Origin: Thelonectria olida
Taxonomy: Eukaryota > Ascomycota > Sordariomycetes > Hypocreales > Nectriaceae
DNA: 64,000 nt
NCBI GenBank assembly: GCA_020736575.1
Contig: JAGPYM010000037.1
Coordinates: 1-64,000, forward strand
Direction of reading: 5' to 3'
Part shown: piece after piece, positions 45,361 to 56,547 of the stretch
How positions within the stretch are numbered: position 1 is the stretch's first letter
How the letters are laid out: each line of letters opens with the position of its first letter
The notes under the pieces: generated by a model
Database searches by the model: none
The model's input: the letters and a program-made list of their open reading frames with translations, nothing else
What the model was told of the DNA's origin: nothing
Position numbers and translations under genes: made by a program

Positions 45361-47688
45361 ATGGCGACCAAGGGAAACTCTCTAAGGGATCGCCAAATAG
45401 GTATTTGCTCAAGGCATTGTGCTAAATGTTTCCTTATTGATCGCGCAAATAGCTTCTCTCCGGAAGATTCTCAATCTCAACGAAACGGTCGAATCCAGCG
45501 ACACCGATGAAACTCAAGCCAATGGCCTCGCTCCAGTTGCGCCAATACTCGACGCCGATGGGAATCCGATCTGGAAAATCCTAGTCTTTGACGATCTAGG
45601 TCGAGATGTCATCAGCAGCGTGATGCGTGTCAGCGACTTGCGCGCGATGGGAGTAACAATGCACTTGTTGGTCAAATCCGTCTCATCTTCACCACCAATT
45701 CTAACATATGTCGCGATAGGCATATTGGAGCCGCCAGACACCCGATCCCAGACGTTCCAGTAATCTACCTTGTCGAGCCGAACTCCAAAAATATCCAGAA
45801 CATCACCACCGATTTGGAAAAGGGCCTCTACACCCCGGCCTATGTCAACTTCCTTTCGTCCCTCCCAAGAGTCCTCCTTGAGGATTTCGCAACGCAGACA
45901 GCAACTGCGGGTACCTCGGAGAAAATCGCTCAGTTGTACGACCAGTATCTCAATTTCATTGTTGCTGAACCAGATTTGTTCAGTTTGGGAATGCAAGATG
46001 AGCACACATATTGGGCCTTGAACAGCGCCACAACCAGTGACGCAGAGCTTGATCGCGTGGTGGACAGGATAGTAAGCGGTTTGTTCAGCGTGGTAGTCAC
46101 TATGAGTAAGTTCGCGTTTTCAGCCCCCTCGAGTGGCAGAGCTAATGTATTGGCAGGAGTCATCCCCATTATCCGATGTCCCAAGGGTGCGGCTGCTGAA
46201 ATGGTGGCGGCCCGTCTTGACCGCAAGCTTCGAGATCATATCCTCAACTCCAAGGACAACCTATTCTCCACCTCTCGACCAGCCGCGGCAGCAGGAACGC
46301 CCTCATCTCGACCAGTCCTCATCTTACTTGACCGAAACGTTGATTTGATACCTATGTTGTCACATTCGTGGACGTATCAGTCACTTGTACATGATGTCCT
46401 CAACATGAAGCTCAATAGAATCACCATTGAGACTGCTGCGGAGGAAGGTAACCCAGGACAGGCGAAAACCAAGAAAGCCTATGATTTGAGCGCAAGCGAT
46501 TTCTTCTGGACGAAGAATGCGGGCGTTCCATTTCCACAGGTCGCGGAGGACATTGATGCTGAGCTGACCAAGTATAAGGAGGATACTTCCTCGATCACAA
46601 AGAAAACGGGCGTCTCAAGTCTCGAGGACTTGCAGGGCGATACGGGGGCCAGTGCTCAACATCTCAAGGCGGCGATAACGTTGCTCCCAGAGATGAGAGA
46701 GCGCAAGGGCGTTCTAGACATGCATATGAACATTTTGGCGGCCCTTTTGACGGGCATCAAGGATCGACAGCTCGATAACTACTTCCAGATTGAGGAGAAT
46801 ATCACCAAGCAGACCAAGGCTCAAATAATGGAGATTATCAAAGACGACAATAAGGGAACTGAGCCTGTTGACAAGCTGCGACTCTTCGTTATTTGGTTCC
46901 TCAGCACGGAGCAGGAGGTCAACCGCGTCGACTTTGAGGGCTTCGAGAAGGCGCTTTCTGTGGCCAACGCGGATGTGTCATGTCTATCATACGTTCGACA
47001 GTAAGTTTTGTGGCTTAACTATCGCATCAGGATCATCGCTAACGGGAACAGGGTTCGCGCGACCACCAAGATGACCCAATTGGCCACCATCAACAACAGC
47101 AACACAAACCAGCCTGCTCAGACTAGCGATCTTTTTGGTCGGTTCTCCTCTATGTCCTCCCGCCTCACCGACCGTCTCAAGGAATCAGGCGTTCCAACGG
47201 GCCTGTCATCCAACTTCGAATCTCTCGTCAGCGGTGTCAAGAACTTCCTTCCCGCAGATCGCGATCTCACGGTGACCAAGATTGTGGAATCTGTCATGGA
47301 TCCTTCATCGGCTTCCTCTTCAGCTATCGCCAAGACGGAGCATTACCTTTACTTCGATCCCCGATCAGCCAATGCTCGCGGAACCATGCCCCCGCCCAGC
47401 GCGGTACGCTCCGGGGCGAGTGCGAACGCTCCGGGTGGGCTGCCTGGGTCTCAAGGGCCCGGCCAGCAAGCCAGCTTTGGGCAGCGAAGACAGGGATTCA
47501 GTGAGGCTGTTGTGTTCACTGTGGGCGGCGGCAGTATGGATGAGTACGGAAACTTGCAAGAGTGGGTGAACAGGACAGGGGGCGACAAGGCCAAGAAGAG
47601 GGTTGTTTACGGCAGCACGGAGCTGGTGAATGCGACCGAATTTATCAAGGAGGAGTTGGAGAAATTGGGGAAGGAGGTTTCATCGTGA
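45361..47688 (+). CDS. SLY1: Sec1/Munc18 family ER-Golgi protein Sly1
   Basis: Five exons (45361-45400, 45453-45666, 45720-46105, 46157-47000, 47052-47688) give 706 aa. Exon 1 codes only the first 13 residues, MATKGNSLRDRQI. The intron 2 donor (GTTGGT) is chosen because it yields MGVTMHLHIGAARHPIPDVPVIYLVEP. Intron 3 is 51 nt, a multiple of three without a stop; it is called an intron because reading it would insert 17 residues in the conserved VTM-VIPIIRCPKGAAAEM segment. Other SM signatures are ILLDRNVDLIPMLSHSWTYQ and YGSTELVNATEFI. Sly1 binds the syntaxin Sed5 and other SNAREs and templates fusion of ER-derived vesicles at the Golgi. Cytosolic and Golgi-peripheral; essential in yeast. Confidence 0.95.
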
Positions 47689-48412
47689 GGATAAGACATG
47701 TAGAAAATATACTAATAAGACTCTTCGGATGAAGCAAACCAATAAACTACCTATCAGAGGAATCTGTTTGAGTAAATGATCGTGTCTTGTCGGTTGGTAA
47801 TACTTGTGTCACTGTGTGGAATGTCGGATATTATTCTCCTCCCTAGCCCCAGCATTGGTGTACATTTTCTAAGCTTCTCGAGAATTGAGAATGTATGATA
47901 AACAAAAAGAGGTTAATTATAACATAGAAATAGACAATCGAAGGTTTCGCTGCTCTCAATGGAAGCATTAATTATTGAAAAGGCTTCCTATCCGAGTTCT
48001 ATAGGGTAAGCCACTAGCCTAGGAACAATGAGCCATCTCAAGCGGGAGTTTGATGATCCGCCACCGGGAATACGCCACACCAACCATCAGCACAACAGCC
48101 TTGCGGGAACAGGGCTGTTAGCAGTGGGCATCAAGCTACGTACCCTTGTTGATGAGTGGCAGCTTCGAAAGGCGCCTCCGGAAATCCATCGTCTGCCGCA
48201 AAACTCGGATCTCTTCATCATTGTTCCTCCCAAGCGCCAGCGTGCAATCCCCAACTCGAGTTACTCTTTCCATCCATCATCCGCCACGCGCCGGAGCCCT
48301 CCATCAATTTGACCTTCACCTCCTCCTGGTTTCATTAAAGCTCGACCCTTTTCAGCCATCGCGTCTCGAACTCTCTCTCCTCACCCATCCATCGCCTCAT
48401 TTCCAACAAGCC
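47689..48412. other. Intergenic region between SLY1 and iec3
   Basis: About 720 bp; 3' flank of SLY1 (AT-rich) then a CT-rich leader before the Iec3 start. No gene seen. Confidence 0.55.
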
Positions 48413-49497
48413 ATGGACGAACCCCCCGTTAAAGCTGAGGGCGACGCGACCCGGAATCGCGCCGGCTACAAGTCATGGAAGAAGAAGTATCGCAAGATGC
48501 GCATAATGTTTGACCAGAAGATGCATGATGGGGAAGAGCTGCATCAGCAGGAGGCCAAGGCTGCTGCGCTCGTCAAGCGCCTGGCCGTAGAGAACGAGTA
48601 CGTTCCCTCCCCCTTTCGGACTCTGTGGCCCCATTCACGCAGCATTGTGCGCCAATGCTAACTCGCGCCTGCAGCCGGCTCCTGGATATCCTCCAAGAGG
48701 TCAACAATTCCCCCCAGATCCCTCCGGAGAAGCAGGTCGACATCTCGATGGACACCTCATCACAAGTCAACAAGGCCATCTTGACGCTGGACCCAGACCT
48801 CAAGAATGCCAAAAACAATGCCACCAAGAAATTCGAGGATCTCGTTCGTAACGTGCCGCACTCATCATACAACCAGGCTAAAGAGGCCCTCCCTTCGATA
48901 ATTGATGACCTCAAGGTCCCTGAAGGCGAGGCATATCCCGCCGATTTCCTGTCGCCGGACGACATTGACAATTACATCTACGAAATCGACGCGCTCATCG
49001 ACCCTGACAACCACATTCCTACTCTGGCCCCCCTTGCCCACCCCGAGAACCATCACCCCCCTAATCCCAATCTGAAGAACCCAACCAGCGTCACCAACTG
49101 GCTTCGGAAACACGCACCTAAGATATTCCTCCAGGACGGTGAAACCCATGGCGACGCAGAAGATGGCGAAGGCGGCCATACCAGCGGGCGCAAGACACGC
49201 GGCGGACGTGGAGAGCGTGGCGGGCGTGCGAGCACCAGAGGAAAGCGCATGAGTGCTGCCGCTCGATCATCAGCTGCAGAACGCGGCGACTGGGATGTGA
49301 GTATGGACGAGGATCCAGACATTCCTGCCTCCACGCCAGTTCCAAGAGGAAAGCGTAAGAGGGACGACGACACCGGCTACAAACCCCGAGGCTCCTCGAC
49401 AAGGCCGACAAAGAAGAAGCGGAAGAGCGAAATGGACGGCACACCCAGCGTGCGCAAGTCTAAGAAGGAAGCTGCCGCTGCGGCCCGCGATGATTAG
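48413..49497 (+). CDS. iec3: INO80 chromatin-remodelling complex subunit Iec3-like
   Basis: Two exons (48413-48597 and 48675-49497), with a 77-nt intron, give 335 aa. The N-terminus RNRAGYKSWKKKYRKMRIMFDQKM, then RLAVENDRLLDILQEVN joined across the intron, is the conserved coiled helix of the Iec3 family first described in fission yeast. The middle carries DFLSPDDIDNYIYEIDALI, also conserved. The C-terminal third is an RGG-like and Lys/Arg-rich tail with several nuclear-localisation-type clusters (PRGKRKR, PTKKKRKSE). It should be a nuclear accessory subunit of INO80. The symbol is given by family resemblance, not by direct comparison. Confidence 0.85.
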
Positions 49498-50832
49498 TTC
49501 GTCGCCAGTGGGAATACAGAGCAAGCCTTAATCGCTTTCCTGAAGACAAACTGGCTATTGACGGTTCTTCGTCATGTCTCAAGGAAGCGTGACGCCCACA
49601 TCAGATCTCGATGGCGCCGGAACATGTCCGTACATCCCTACATGCATCAATCCACCAAACACGGGTGGATCTCCGGCCACCCGGCACCCTATGAGTCGGG
49701 ACATCTCGGGGGCTGTCCGAGCCTCGGGTCTACGGGCTCCTCGATGCAGAGGATGGATGAGTTGCTGTCCAAACATCATCGCATACTGCTAGCTCAACCG
49801 CCCTCCACATTTTCAAACATGCCTCCTTAAGCCGAGGCATGCCTTCATACTGTATCACTATCTTCTTTTTTCTTCTATTCATTTATTTCTTTTTGAGTCT
49901 TGGTACAGCAAAGCAGGGGGAAACAATTGGAGCAGGGAAAATAAAGGGACATCCGCGTCTGCGTCTGGATGGATGGGAAGGATTCAGGTGGAACATGGCC
50001 GATCTGCGTCAAACCAAAACGTAAAAAAAGAGGCGTTTCAAAAGCGGGAACAGGAACAGAAATCTTGTACATGTGAACTATGCAACTTTTTAGGGATCCA
50101 ATAGCTTTGCTCAAATCAGTCTCCAAGGCACTACTTTGGCGTTGGGTCGTATGACTCCTCTTCCTCTCCTCTTCCTTTTCCACACCTTCACACCCCCCTC
50201 ACTGGTCATGGAGGGCAGGAGAAGGGAGACGGCAGGGAACATTCTTCTTCGGCACATGGGAAACATTCTGGGACACCCAAAAACTATAAAGCCGGACATG
50301 GCAACCCGCATCTAATTCGATCTTTATGTACTTTCTTGTTGATATAACAGCCAGGTGTCTCCTATCTACAATGCCTGCCTGTCTTGTCTTATAAAATGGC
50401 AGAGACGTCGTTCCTATCAACCTCCCCGAATCCCCGTCAATCCTTTCATCTTTCCAAAATCCTTTCCGAATGATATAAAGACGATGGAAATGAGATGTCC
50501 TCTGCCTTGTTCTACTGTCTGCCCATGTTTCGTTCGTTTCTATACTTCATACAGCAAAGTCCTTATTGTCCGCCCTTGACAGTGCTAAGTCTCTGCAACA
50601 CTGAGATAGAACACGGGGGAAGTACAACCCCGATAGCCAGAGGAGAGAGGGCGTGGCGATCGGATGCGCTGGCTAGGCCATTGACCAAGCGTCGTGTCGT
50701 CGTCACTCTAGAGGTCATGAGGGAGATACTCTCTGTTCAATTGATGAGAGAGAGCCGAAGAGAGAGGGAGTCGAGCCGCGAAGGGAGGCCCAGCGGGCTA
50801 AGGACGGCGGGTGGAAGAGCATGTGGGCCAAT
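49498..50832. other. Convergent spacer (3' flanks of iec3 and NADP-IDH)
   Basis: 1.3 kb between the stop codons of two convergent genes. Small open frames lack conserved features. Nothing else supported. Confidence 0.5.
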
Positions 50833-52533
50833 CTACAGCTTCTCCTTGAGGCTGTTCTTGAGGCGGCGCTCAACAGCGCTGAGGTACTCGTTGGTGGTGA
50901 CGTAGTCCTCACGGCCTGTCTTGCCACAAGCGAGGGCAAGATCCTTGGTCATGACACCATCAATGTCGACTGTGTCAATGCAGGCCTTCTCGAGGCTCTC
51001 GGCGTAAGCAACGACCTCGGGAGTGTCGTCGAGCTTGCCACGCTGGATGAGACCACGGGTCCAGGCGAAGATGGAGGCAATGGGGTTGGTGGAGGTCTCG
51101 TTGCCCTTCTGGTGCTCACGGTAGTGGCGAGTGACGGTACCGTGGGCGGCCTCGGACTCGAAGGACTTGCCATCGGGGGTGATGAGAACGGAGGTCATGA
51201 GACCAAGGGAGCCGAAGCCCTGGGCGACAATGTCGGACTGGACGTCACCGTCGTAGTCTGTGGAGAACGCGTGTTAGCGAGTTGGGCAAGCAAGGCAAGT
51301 GACAGTGGGTCAAGTGACACCACGCAAAGGGAACTCACTCTTAAGGGCCATGATGTAGCCACCGGAGCTCTTGATCATCTGGGCGACCATGTCGTCGATG
51401 AGACGGTGCTCGTACCAGATCTTCTTGGCCTCAAACTCAGCCTTGTACTGGGTATCGTAGAGCTCCTGGAAGATGTCCTTGAAGCGACCATCGTACTTCT
51501 TGAGGATGGTGTTCTTGGTGCTCATGTACAGGGGAAGGCCCTTGTCGAGAGCGAGCTTGAAGGAGGCGTGAGCGAAGCCAGTGATGGACTCGTCGGTGTT
51601 GTACTGAGTCTGGGCAACACCGCCACCGTTCTTGAACTGGAAGACCTCAATCTCCTCAGGAGCACCACCCTCTGGGGTGAAGACCATGGAGAGCTTGCCG
51701 GGGCCGGGGAGAACGGCATCCTTGGCGCGGTACTGGTCACCGAAGGCGTGACGGCCGATGATGATGGGCTTCTTCCAGCCGGGGACGAGACGGGGAATGC
51801 GGGGGATGACGATGGGCTCACGGAAGACGGTACCGCCGAGAGCGTTTCTGATGGTGCCGTTGGGGGAGAGCCACACTAAAGGAATTCCATGTCAGCCAGG
51901 TTTGTTTACACCTTTCATTTTGTCCATCTTTTGTCTTTCATTTCTTTCTGCCTCTTCTTCCCATCACCCCTCATGAGCTTCATCATGACTGCGGGGTGGC
52001 GGCATGGGTAGTCAGGACGAAGCGCAGTTGCGAGTGCAACGCATCCGACGCATGCAACCCAACGGTGCGGCATGTGTGCATATAATCTGTCTAAGACGGA
52101 TCGGGGGAAACTCACTCTTCTTCAGCTTGAACTCCTCTACACGAGCCTCATCGGGGGTGATGGTGGCGCACTTGACACCGACTTGGTACTTCTTGATGGC
52201 CTCGGCGGAATCAATGGTGACCTGGTCGTTGGTCTCGTCACGGTACTCGAGACCGAGGTCATAGTACTTCAGGTCGACATCGAGGTAGGGATAGATGAAC
52301 TTGTCCTTGATGTTCTGCCAGATGATGCGGGTCATCTCATCACCGTCGAGCTCGACGATGGGGTTCTTGACCTTGATCTTCTGGACGTGGGAAGCCATGG
52401 TTCGGACGGCGAATGGAGAGATGGTTTGAACGGCACCGAAGCGGATAGGACGAGCGACGATCGGAGTAGAGGCAAAGGCGGCGCGACGAAGAGAGGACGA
52501 CAGGAGAGACCTCGAGGCAGTGATGGCGGGCAT
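50833..52533 (-). CDS. IDP1: NADP-dependent isocitrate dehydrogenase, mitochondrial
   Basis: Three exons (52533-52116, 51875-51339, 51257-50833), with 240- and 81-nt introns, give 459 aa. The first 45 residues form an Arg/Ser-rich presequence ([16 protein letters not shown]) for mitochondria. A second ATG, Met46, starts [23 protein letters not shown], the usual start of the cytosolic form. The core has the substrate and metal sites: [63 protein letters not shown], and [19 protein letters not shown] for NADP. It makes 2-oxoglutarate and NADPH from isocitrate. In Aspergillus idpA, two starts give organellar and cytosolic enzymes; the same arrangement is likely here. The C-terminus KEKL is not a canonical peroxisomal signal. 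Intron 1 is unusually long for this locus. Confidence 0.96.
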
Positions 52534-55273
52534 GATGGGCGAGAGGAGAGAGGACGCGGGAGAAAAACCAATATAAAAAGGAACCGTCGGAAAGGCTCCG
52601 TTCGGGTTCGGGCTAGTTGGAAGCCTGAGGTCTGAGAGGAGCTGTGAGTGGGAGCCTGAAAAAAAGCCGTGGCAGCCGTGAGAAGGAGCCGTGGGGAACG
52701 GGCAGTGGATTACGGACTGTGGGATTGTCCAACGGGGAAGGTGCGCCAGCGGCAGTATGTTGCGGCAGGTGCAGAGCAAGTGCGCAGTTACGGAACGTGT
52801 AGCGGCAGGCGGGATGCAATGAGGAAGCTGCGGGGTTTGGGGGGTGTGTGGAAGGAACGGAGGCGGCGCCGATGACAACTGACACGCAGTCGGAGGAAGG
52901 AGCAGTGAGGGGAACGGGGAGGGGGTGGGCAATTGGCAACTGGCAAGCGCAAAAGTTGGGGTTAGGGATCTTTTTTGGCGCACTTGGACCGAGGAAGTCG
53001 CCGGTTATCTCGAGGCGCGAAGGCGCAACCAAGCAAGAATGGGGTCTGGAGATGCGGAAGGCGACCGAACTGGTGAAGCGACGACGACACTACCAAGACT
53101 TACCGACGACGATGCAACGATTGCGCGAGAAACAAAGGATCCCCCCAATGAAACGAGGTGGATTTGATGCGATGAACCTGGTCGAGTCGCCGCTTTTTTC
53201 TCTTCTGCGCCTAGGAGATGACTAGAGCGAGGAAAGCTGGGGAATCGTCCGTTGGAGGTGTTTTCTCTTTATTTGCTGTTGCAATGCGTGTCAGCGGATG
53301 ATGCATTGTCAACGTTATGTCACAGTCCATGCCCGGCGAGACGAATTCGAAACCCCGACCGAAAGCGACACATTGCGGACGAGTTGCAACATGACACCGG
53401 ATTGGCAAATGCCCGCCACCTTGTTGGTCGGCGAAAGCTCCCCTCCGAGGGCGAGCAAGAACAGACAAGACAAGACAAGCCGGCGCTTGTGGCTGGCAGC
53501 CGTTCCAGACGACAAATCGGTTCCACGTTTTCCGCTGGCATTGAGGCTCGATATGGCAAAGGGGACGATCGACTTACAGCTGTTAGCTTCTCGAGGAGTT
53601 GCAGGTAGCTTTTTTCCGGATTCCGAATATGCGAACTCGAACACTGGACACGGAATTGCAAAAGCGCGGATGATAAAGAAGAATTCCTCTCTTGACTGTT
53701 TGAGAGAAAAAAATGCAGTTCAGGATCCGACAACGGACGTCGGAGTGGGAATCACGGCGGTTTTCTGTCTTAGTCCCTGGGGAAACCTGGCCCGGCTCGC
53801 CTTTTCGCCAAAGAAGCCGAACACGGCAATGCGAGGGTCTCGACGAGCAACAAGAGAAAACTTGTGGCTGGCCAATTCGCATTTCTGTGGAAACCGCGCG
53901 GACCAGGGCCAGTTTCTACCACCTCTGCTACATATATGGAATGACGACCGTCGTCACTGTCATGAATTGAAGCCCATCGTGTGCTGATTTTCCAGGTAAT
54001 GGCGAAAGGATCAGGAGGAGAATCAGGTGGTGGACAACCCCCCTGGACATATAGCCTCCCTCGTGGCGGGTAAACACTCTCCAACCCTGCTGACTGCTTT
54101 ACCAACCCTCCAGCTTCTTGTTTACCCCTTTCCGAGCGTGGAAGGTCTCAGCAAGAGCTGTTCCCTTCGGATCCTGACCGAGCCCTGCGAGCGGTACCTG
54201 GAAACGGGTACAGCTGGAAGTCACCATTGCACCAAAGATTGAGGCATGGTTGAGCCGTCATGCAAGTCAATGGGCGTAGGCGCAACGGGTAGTGCTAGCG
54301 TTGCGTGGAAGCCGCGCTTTGTGGGGGTTTGGAGGACGAATTGCGGCGGCAATGGTCCAATGGCACATGGGTCGGGTTTAGTTGCTTTTTCTTGTCTCTT
54401 TTTGGGGGTTGCATTCAGCCTCGGACTTGTCATGACCGACGCCTCCTTCGGTGACGAAGCCATTGAAGAATGGGAGACGACGGCAAGGCAGAGGTGAAGG
54501 CGGCGAACTGGTGGAGTTGTGGACGACACTCTGAGACGGGCCATGTCTTCACCGAAGCCATCACGAACATAACCAGCTACCTACCTACCAAGCACACATC
54601 CAATGGCTCAATGCATTCCGTTCCCCAGAACAGCACTCCACACTCGTTGTCCCATTCCCGGGACTTGGAGAAAACGCAGCACCATGCCACCCCCACTGCA
54701 ACACACCGCCCCTCCCCGAGCCACCGATGGCACCGAACCCTTCGAGAAATACCGCGCTAATCCGGTCCTTCAGCTCGGCTCCTCCCGAATCTCCGTCGCG
54801 CGTATCGGAGCTCCGGGCTTGTCCCCGCATTCCGCGCCGTGATCGGGGGAAGCACACTGCGTCGTCACCCGCCAACAGGGTCCAAGTTGACCGTTTGAGC
54901 CCTCGTCTCCGAATCAGAAGAGAGTCTTTTTCCCGTTGGGCTTATTCTTGAGGGGAAAATTATTCAACTGGGCACCTATTCGCCCGGTTCTGATGCACCT
55001 CTGCTGCGAGATGGGTACCGCAATAGTTTCATGTCCTTGCCTTGGCCGTGGTCTGTTCTGAACGACCCCCAAAGTGGCATGTTTCAACAGCCTTATCCGA
55101 GGTTATAGATGAAGGATTCGATCTTTCTTCCCTTTCAACCGTGCGTTACGATACCTCCAAGGGTGTGTGTAAAACGGGATCCATCTGCTTGATAATCATC
55201 TATGCTCCAGTCTTCATTTGCCCGGTTAATCCGATGACAAAGCCAAAGCTCGTCGACAACCAACGTTGGACGT
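52534..55273. other. Gene-poor 2.7-kb upstream region of the IDH gene
   Basis: The part next to the IDH gene is CT/CA-rich on the transcribed strand, as in strong fungal promoters; an open frame extends upstream of the IDH start but looks like leader sequence. A 229-aa frame at 53298-53987 has no family features and overlapping frames on both strands. No credible gene found. Confidence 0.45.
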
Positions 55274-55852
55274 CTAATTAACGTTATATCCACTGCCTTT
55301 GCTCCCATAACCTGGGTGACCCTTCCCTCTTCTCTCCATCATGGCAAGTCCCTCGCCGTGTTGGAACTCAACCACTTCCATGTCCATCATCGTCTGGTAG
55401 AACGGCACCGACCTCTTCCAGTCCGCAGTGAACAGCATACTCCTTCGCAGATATGGCATGGACTCGACGACCTCCTGGACACATCCGATGAGCCACTTGC
55501 CCAGTCCTTTGCCTTGTTGACCGGGTTCGACCCATACGTCAGTCACGTAAACGAACGTTACAAAGTCCGTAACGCAGCGAGCAATCCCTCGGAACGTCAA
55601 CGCTGAAGTTGGCGGATGTTGTTCGTCAGGCGTCACGCCGTCGTGCTCCGGGTTGACTTGGTAAAGCCCAAAACACAGGGAGCTGTCCAACATCTCTCTC
55701 ATGACATCCTCGGGCAGGGGCTTTCCCCAGTAGAACTCATCGCGAGCGAAGGACTCGTTGAGCTGAGGGACGGGAATCAAGGATGCGTCTGTGGAAATGA
55801 AGTGCGAGTCTTTTCTCCAATGTCGACTTCGAAGTTGTGATGAGATGCTCAT
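55274..55852 (-). CDS. GNAT family N-acetyltransferase
   Basis: Intronless, 192 aa from the ATG at 55852. The acetyl-CoA-binding core is seen as VTDVWVEPGQQGKGLGKWLIGCVQEVV, with the Q/RxxGxG/A motif as QGKGLG. A C-terminal beta-strand/helix part (SMLFTADWKRSVPFYQTMMDM) follows. It resembles small fungal GNATs that acetylate free amines or amino acids using acetyl-CoA; the substrate is unknown. No signal peptide, so probably cytosolic. Confidence 0.9.
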   Translation of the reverse strand: MSISSQLRSRHWRKDSHFISTDASLIPVPQLNESFARDEFYWGKPLPEDVMREMLDSSLCFGLYQVNPEHDGVTPDEQHPPTSALTFRGIARCVTDFVTFVYVTDVWVEPGQQGKGLGKWLIGCVQEVVESMPYLRRSMLFTADWKRSVPFYQTMMDMEVVEFQHGEGLAMMERRGKGHPGYGSKGSGYNVN

Positions 55853-56547
55853 CTTGTCCTCTCTGTGCCGTGTTGTTAGCCATGATGATAAAGACCATGT
55901 GACTATTGCTATTCCTAGCTAGAACTGCATTATGTTCACACGAGTCATTAGCTTACATTTGATAATGCGCTGTAGTATGGATGGACCGACTTTGTTCAGT
56001 TGCGTTGAAACCGTCTTCTTTGCCCCGCATGCTAGCAAACCACCAACTTATAGAAGACTTGAGCGCGCCCTTCGAGACTGACTCACATGTCAGTACGATG
56101 ATTCACAGGTGAAGCTTGTTAAGAAGCCCGATATCTGGAGACGAGAGATAACTTGGGCTATCGTATTCCCCCGTTGCTTACAACGTACAATCGTTACTTC
56201 GGAGCATTCTGCCGCCGCAAACCTGGATATCTCGGAGGCTCTGTCCGAAGTCGACTTTGCGGTTAGTCGCGGTAGCTTAAGCCGTAATACTTTGATTATG
56301 GGACGAATCATGGATGTTCATTTCTTAGTCTATCGGCTCCCCAGTCCAATGAGCGTAGACCTGGACAGCGAGTATCAAGCATCGACTTACACGAGGTCCG
56401 CTCCCGTGGGCAACGTCAAGTTCAAGGAAATCATAGTCTTGTTATTCTGCCAGTCAAATTGAAACCTCGTCACCATTCTATTGTACACCCTTTCTGTCCC
56501 CAAACTACCTGCCATCCTGGTATTTGCCAATCCTGTATTCCCTGATC
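55853..56547. other. Intergenic region
   Basis: Upstream side of the GNAT gene and 3' flank of the coiled-coil gene; 0.7 kb with no recognisable feature. Confidence 0.55.

Noticed and set aside
50821..51879. 352-aa open frame on the plus strand opposite NADP-isocitrate dehydrogenase
   Set aside because: Antisense shadow of a highly expressed, codon-biased gene; it crosses the IDH introns without regard to their signals.
52012..52983. Upstream in-frame extension of the IDH protein to 323 aa
   Set aside because: The added part is Pro/Ser/Cys-rich leader-type sequence, the mitochondrial presequence starts at 52533, and the frame ends inside intron 1.
53298..53987. 229-aa open frame on the plus strand
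   Set aside because: No recognisable domain, mixed with equally long frames on the other strand, composition not like neighbouring exons.
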